Shown in pieces: positions 60,583 through 64,000 of a DNA stretch of 64,000 bases. The first letter of the stretch is position 1; every line of letters begins with the position of its first letter. The position numbers and the translations under genes are program-made. Source of the DNA: Oscillospiraceae bacterium (lineage in GTDB: Bacteria > Bacillota > Clostridia > Oscillospirales > Ruminococcaceae); the NCBI GenBank assembly GCA_017848115.1, contig JAGAKZ010000029.1, forward strand, positions 17,316 through 81,315, in the 5' to 3' direction. The notes under the pieces are model-generated. The model was not told the DNA's origin. It was given only the letters and a program-made list of their open reading frames with translations, and made no database searches.

Positions 60583-63207
60583 TTATCCTAAAAGCAAGTA
60601 TTTCTTTATTTTTAATAAGTCCATAACGTTTATTTTGCCATCACCATTGAGGTCATAGTCAGGTTCTTTTGTTCCCGGTTCATCGGGATCTTCCGGTGGT
60701 TCCGGATTAACGGTTGTGTCTACCGGTAAAAATGTGTATTTATTTTCAAGTGCATAATTTTCAGCCAGTGTATCAGGATAGCCCTTTACCACGTTGAGTG
60801 AATCACTGAAAACTTTTTTGCCGATGATATAAACGGATGGATGTATGGTTACAACCTGAAGTTTTGTTCCTGCAAAGGCAGAATCACTGATTATCTTTGT
60901 TGTTTCGAGGATTTCATATTCGAGCAAAGATGAAGCCTGAGGACATCTTACAAGTGTAGCTTCTTCCTGGTTGTAAAGTACACCATGATCACTTAGATAT
61001 TTTGGGTTTTCAGTGTCAACGTTGATTTCCATGATAGTTTTGTTGTTGTATATTGTAGGATCAACGTATTTAGCAGAAGCCGGAACTACAATGTTTGTAA
61101 GTACCGGAGCATATTTGTCGAGATATCCTCCAAATGCATAGTTACCGATAACACGGAGGTCATCAGGGATAGTAAGCTTTGTAAAATTGAACTTTGATGC
61201 ATCGTTGCTGCCGTAGAAGACTTTATCACCAAGTACAAGTACATTTTTACCCATATTGAGTTCTGTGATAGTATTGGCATCATAGAAAGCCATGTCGCTG
61301 ATTTCTGTAACAGAATCAGGTACGATGTAAGAAGTCATAGCAGTATTGGCAGGACATCTTACAAGTTTAGTCTTGTCAGCGTTGAAGAGTACACCGTGTT
61401 CATCGTTGCTGTATGCAGTACAGCCTTCTTCAACAGTAAATTTGCTGATATAAGGGTTGTTGTAAATTGTGGAATCTACAGACTTTGCAGAAGCCGGAAC
61501 TATTACATGCTCAATAGAAATAGCATATTTGTCCAGATATCCGCCAAATGCATTTTTTCCGATTGTGGTGGCTGCATCAGGGACTGTGAATTCTGTAAAT
61601 TTGTGTTTTGATGAATCGTCACTTCCGTAGAAGACTTTTTCACCGATAGTAATTACGTTTTTGCCTAAATTAAGACTTGTAATAGTGTTAGAATCGTAAA
61701 AAGCCATGTCGCTGATTTCTGTAACAGAATCAGGTACAACGTAAGAAGTCATAGCAGTATTGGCAGGGCATCTTATAAGTTTAGTCTTGTCAGCGTTGAA
61801 GAGTACACCGTGTTCATCGTTGCTGTATGCAGCGCATCCTTCCTCAACAGTAAATTTGCTTATAGAAGAGTTGTTGTAAAATACAGGGTCAACGTATTTT
61901 GCAGAAGCCGGGACAATAAGATTATTGATAGAAATAGCGTATTTGTCCAGATATCCGCCAAATGCATTTTGACCGATAGTCTTAATATTGTCAGGAACAG
62001 TAAAACTTTCAAATACGTGTTTCGATGAATCATCTCGACCATAAAACGCTTTTTCGCCAATTATAGTTACATTTTTGCCTAAATCAAGACTAGAAATAGT
62101 ATTTGCATCGTAAAAAGCCGAATTACAGATCTCTGTAACAGAGTCAGGCACAACGTAAGAAGTCATGGCAGTATTAGCAGGACATCTTACGAGTTTAGTT
62201 TTATCAGCATTGAAAAGAACACCGTATTTATCGTTGCTGTATGCAGTATTACCTTCTCCTACGGAAAATTTAACTACAGAGGAGTTGTTGTAAAGGATAG
62301 CGTCAACATATGTTGCAGAAGCCGGAATCGTAAGATTTTCAATTGATGGACAATATTTGTCCAGATATCCGCCAAATGCGTTATCTCCAAAATTTTTGAG
62401 ATTATTGGAAACTATAAATTCTTTGAAAATATGCTTTGTTGCTTCATCTTTTCCATAAAAAGCTTTTTCACCGACAGTAGTCACGTTTTTACCCAGATTA
62501 AGACTGGTAATAGAATTAGCATCATAGAAAGCGGACGCACCTATTTCTGTAACAGAATCAGGAACAACATATGACGTCATTTCAGTAGCGCCGGGGCATC
62601 TGATGAGTGTAGTCTTGTCAGCGTTAAAGAGAACACCGTGTTCATCGCTTGAATAATTTTTGTTTCCGTCCGCTACACTAAATGAACTCAGGACTGTACT
62701 CTGATAAAAATAAGGATTGACATACGTAGTAGATGCAGGGATCACAAGTGATTGTATTCTCGCTATACGAGAAGAATACGAAGATCCGAAGGCAGTTGTG
62801 TCAATCGATTCGAGGTTGTCCGGTATAACAAGTTCAGAGATCTCAAAGTTTGCATTTGATTTTGATGAAAAAAACGCTTTGGCACCGATTGTGCGTAAGT
62901 TTTTACCCAGTGTAAGCTTTTTTATTGCAAAACAGTTTGTAAATGCACTGTTTCCGATTGCAGTTACCGGTGTCCCGTCGATTTCATCAGGGATAACGAG
63001 GTTTTCAAGATCAAGTTCCTCTGTGTAACCTGTGATAGTAATTCCATCCTCAGTTTTTGTGTACTTGAATCCCTGGTAGATAACATCGTCAGCAGAGATC
63101 GTCATAGACGGTGCCAATGCGATCTTGTGAAGATTTGCACCTATGCCCATACCTGCTACCAGTACAAGTGATGATGTCAAAATTGCTAGTTTTTTGTTTG
63201 ATTTCAT
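60583..63207 (-). CDS. Secreted repetitive BspA-type LRR protein with half dockerin
   Basis: 874 residues. Signal peptide MKSNKKLAILTSSLVLVAGM. After a first LRR_5 block the body is about five copies of a unit near 125 residues, each with a DEHGVLFNADKT segment, RCPANTAMTSYVVPDSVTEI, AFYDANTITSLNLGKNV, FYG-D, and AFGGYLDKYA. The C-terminus has a Pro/Glu/Asp linker (NPEPPEDPDEPGTKEPD) then a single dockerin Ca repeat, LNGDGKINVMDLLKIKKYLL, instead of two. It is expected to be outside the cell and perhaps weakly cohesin-bound. AAGGAG in the leader before ATG. Confidence 0.9.
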   Translation of the reverse strand: MKSNKKLAILTSSLVLVAGMGIGANLHKIALAPSMTISADDVIYQGFKYTKTEDGITITGYTEELDLENLVIPDEIDGTPVTAIGNSAFTNCFAIKKLTLGKNLRTIGAKAFFSSKSNANFEISELVIPDNLESIDTTAFGSSYSSRIARIQSLVIPASTTYVNPYFYQSTVLSSFSVADGNKNYSSDEHGVLFNADKTTLIRCPGATEMTSYVVPDSVTEIGASAFYDANSITSLNLGKNVTTVGEKAFYGKDEATKHIFKEFIVSNNLKNFGDNAFGGYLDKYCPSIENLTIPASATYVDAILYNNSSVVKFSVGEGNTAYSNDKYGVLFNADKTKLVRCPANTAMTSYVVPDSVTEICNSAFYDANTISSLDLGKNVTIIGEKAFYGRDDSSKHVFESFTVPDNIKTIGQNAFGGYLDKYAISINNLIVPASAKYVDPVFYNNSSISKFTVEEGCAAYSNDEHGVLFNADKTKLIRCPANTAMTSYVVPDSVTEISDMAFYDSNTITSLNLGKNVITIGEKVFYGSDDSSKHKFTEFTVPDAATTIGKNAFGGYLDKYAISIEHVIVPASAKSVDSTIYNNPYISKFTVEEGCTAYSNDEHGVLFNADKTKLVRCPANTAMTSYIVPDSVTEISDMAFYDANTITELNMGKNVLVLGDKVFYGSNDASKFNFTKLTIPDDLRVIGNYAFGGYLDKYAPVLTNIVVPASAKYVDPTIYNNKTIMEINVDTENPKYLSDHGVLYNQEEATLVRCPQASSLLEYEILETTKIISDSAFAGTKLQVVTIHPSVYIIGKKVFSDSLNVVKGYPDTLAENYALENKYTFLPVDTTVNPEPPEDPDEPGTKEPDYDLNGDGKINVMDLLKIKKYLLLG

Positions 63208-63243
63208 TTTTGTTTACTCCTTTATGTAAAGATTATAGCATAT

Positions 63244-63273
63244 ATTGTACCACTTATAACTTGTGAATGTCAA
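63244..63273 (-). promoter_or_regulatory. Promoter of repetitive LRR gene
   Basis: Minus strand -35 TTGACA (63268-63273), 18-base spacer, extended -10 TGGTACAAT (TACAAT at 63244-63249). A further TATAAT lies at 63228-63233. Confidence 0.6.
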
Positions 63274-63424
63274 TATAATAAAAGCTGAAAAAGCAAAAAA
63301 GTTAAAAATATATTAAAATAGTCGGAGATGCGATGGAAATAACACTTTGGATTGTTAAGATTGACTATGGTGATTTTGAAATATTGTGTTGAAATATAAC
63401 GAAATAGCAGAGATAAATAATAAA

Positions 63425-63458
63425 AAAATAGAACCACACATATGTGTGGTTCTATTTT
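63425..63458 (-). terminator. Terminator of tRNA-Thr
   Basis: Perfect 16-base stem AAAATAGAACCACACA/TGTGTGGTTCTATTTT, followed on the minus strand by further U residues, 11 bases past the tRNA. Confidence 0.9.
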
Positions 63459-63468
63459 CAATGATCAA

Positions 63469-63541
63469 AGCTGTTTAGCGGGCTCGAACCGCCGACCTCT
63501 TCCTTACCAAGGAAGTGCTCTGCCTACTGAGCTAAAACAGC
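63469..63541 (-). tRNA. tRNA-Thr (anticodon GGT)
   Basis: 73 bases. Acceptor stem GCTGTTT/AAACAGC, D arm TAGCTCAGTAGGCAGAGCA, anticodon stem CTTCC/GGAAG with loop TTGGTAA giving GGT, T arm GGCGGTTCGAGCCCGC. The discriminator is U and CCA is not encoded. Confidence 0.96.
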
Positions 63542-63559
63542 AAATCAATCAACTAGTTA

Positions 63560-63588
63560 ATTATACTATATAACAGCGAATTTGTCAA
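63560..63588 (-). promoter_or_regulatory. tRNA-Thr promoter
   Basis: Minus strand consensus -35 TTGACA (63583-63588), 17-base spacer, -10 TATAAT (63560-63565). Confidence 0.88.
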
Positions 63589-63627
63589 TATATTTTTTAT
63601 GAATAATAATGCTATGGTGAGTTGATT

Positions 63628-63864
63628 TTATTGTGATTCTATTTCAGCTTTTGCAACACAAATAAATTCTTCAGGTGTGTAAATTGTAATATCAGCGTTT
63701 GCATAATCTTTTATATTTCTTGTTACGATGCAGTCAGCTTTTGAACGTTTTGCGGTTTCGACCATAACTGCATCTTCAAAATCAGAAATTTTTGATAGCA
63801 GTGCCTGCCTGCAGTCTTCGCCGGAGGTATCCATGAGGCCGAATATAATAAGAAGTTTGTTTAA
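63628..63864 (-). pseudogene. PIN-domain (VapC-like) toxin, 5'-truncated
   Basis: The C-terminal half of a PIN nuclease: ISDFEDAVMVETAKRSKADC, IVTRNIKDY and ITIYTPEEFI, with the conserved Asp pair (DFEDA) and the TRN/D segment. The frame is open up to the TAG at 63865-63867, reading NKLLIIFGLMDTSGED, but the first 50 or so residues with the first catalytic Asp are missing. The break lies 10 bases from the 29-base hairpin element. The ATG at 63834 has GGAGG nowhere near. No antitoxin is visible. Confidence 0.78.
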
Positions 63865-63875
63865 CTATTTTCAGC

Positions 63876-63904
63876 AAGAATTCCCCCACCTCTAAGGTGG
63901 GGGA
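63876..63904. repeat. 29-base hairpin element, copy 2
   Basis: Identical over 29 bases to 33718-33746. Stem TCCCCCACCT/AGGTGGGGGA with loop CTA. Abuts the broken end of the PIN gene. Confidence 0.85.
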
Positions 63905-63926
63905 TGAATTGCGCCATTTTCATCAC

Positions 63927-63955
63927 TTGACAATAGTAACATAATATGATAAACT
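63927..63955 (+). promoter_or_regulatory. Promoter of a gene beyond the window
   Basis: -35 TTGACA (63927-63932), 17-base spacer, -10 TAAACT (63950-63955). AAGGAG at 63993-63998 ends the window, so a plus-strand gene should start just after 64000. Confidence 0.75.
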
Positions 63956-64000
63956 GAAATTAATTAAATATTATTGTACATTAAAACATATAAGGAGCAA

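Noticed and set aside
60583-63207. Regular DNA repeats that look at first like a CRISPR or satellite array
   Set aside because: Units are about 375-420 bases, stay in one reading frame and encode LRR units. There is no short palindromic repeat with unique spacers anywhere in the window.

Overview
The window is a piece of a low-G+C Firmicutes chromosome, most likely a fibrolytic gut or rumen Ruminococcus (Oscillospiraceae). The pointers are two BspA-type leucine-rich-repeat surface proteins ending in dockerin-type calcium repeats, a GH94 cellobiose phosphorylase, a short ProRS, many consensus sigma-A promoters with 17-base spacers, and AGGAGG ribosome sites. This is an inference from gene content; no 16S or other taxonomic marker gene was seen.

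Layout. 1-6.0 kb: the 3' part of a peptide-maturation (RiPP-like) operon: a radical SAM/SPASM enzyme cut by the window edge, a pseudo-radical-SAM/SPASM partner with a broken CxxxCxxC motif, an ABC exporter, a 54-residue two-helix peptide, and a second ABC ATPase plus permease. The precursor peptide is not visible and probably lies upstream. 6.0-8.8 kb: cysK, proS and a small membrane protein on the minus strand. 9.0-19.4 kb: two consecutive modules of response regulator, histidine kinase, ABC ATPase and large FtsX-type permease. The first is visibly richer in G+C than its surroundings. The second has a one-base frame break in an A6 tract of its ATPase gene. A 188-base promoter block is duplicated at both ends of module 2, and the last codons of a third permease survive at 20.6 kb beyond a secreted amidase-like gene, so a tandem array seems to have decayed. 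20.8-25.4 kb: a cold-shock protein with a terminator-like leader, an SGNH hydrolase divergent from a LysR regulator, luxS, and an EAL-domain c-di-GMP phosphodiesterase. 25.8-34.9 kb: a large substrate-binding-type lipoprotein, the cellobiose phosphorylase, an LRR-transglutaminase-dockerin protein, and an AAA-ATPase-like protein lacking its usual nuclease domain.

35.2-47.4 kb is the housekeeping translation operon rimP-nusA-ylxR-ylxQ-infB-rbfA-nrnA-truB-ribF-gltX, followed by a MetRS-like synthetase with an unusual KMSKS loop. 47.4-50.1 kb is a cargo-like segment (AAA-ATPase/nuclease and a zinc-ribbon membrane protein) bracketed by two related terminator-promoter elements. 50.1-53.6 kb: a third two-component system with an unknown membrane protein. 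53.7-55.3 kb: a Fic protein whose control region holds six alternating TTGAAAT/ATTTCAA half sites at helical spacing. 55.3-60.0 kb: a Gld-like ABC module with a DUF4340-like protein. 60.2-64.0 kb: a small protein, a repetitive LRR protein with a half dockerin, tRNA-Thr(GGT), and a truncated PIN-domain gene next to a hairpin identical over 29 bases to one at 33.7 kb.

Working together: the plant-fibre theme (dockerins, cellobiose phosphorylase, sugar-type binding lipoprotein) sits beside stress and antimicrobial sensing modules. The strongest leads for something new are the RiPP-like cluster with its pseudo-radical-SAM partner, the phased Fic operator, the repeated promoter blocks that bracket modules, and the altered MetRS paralogue.
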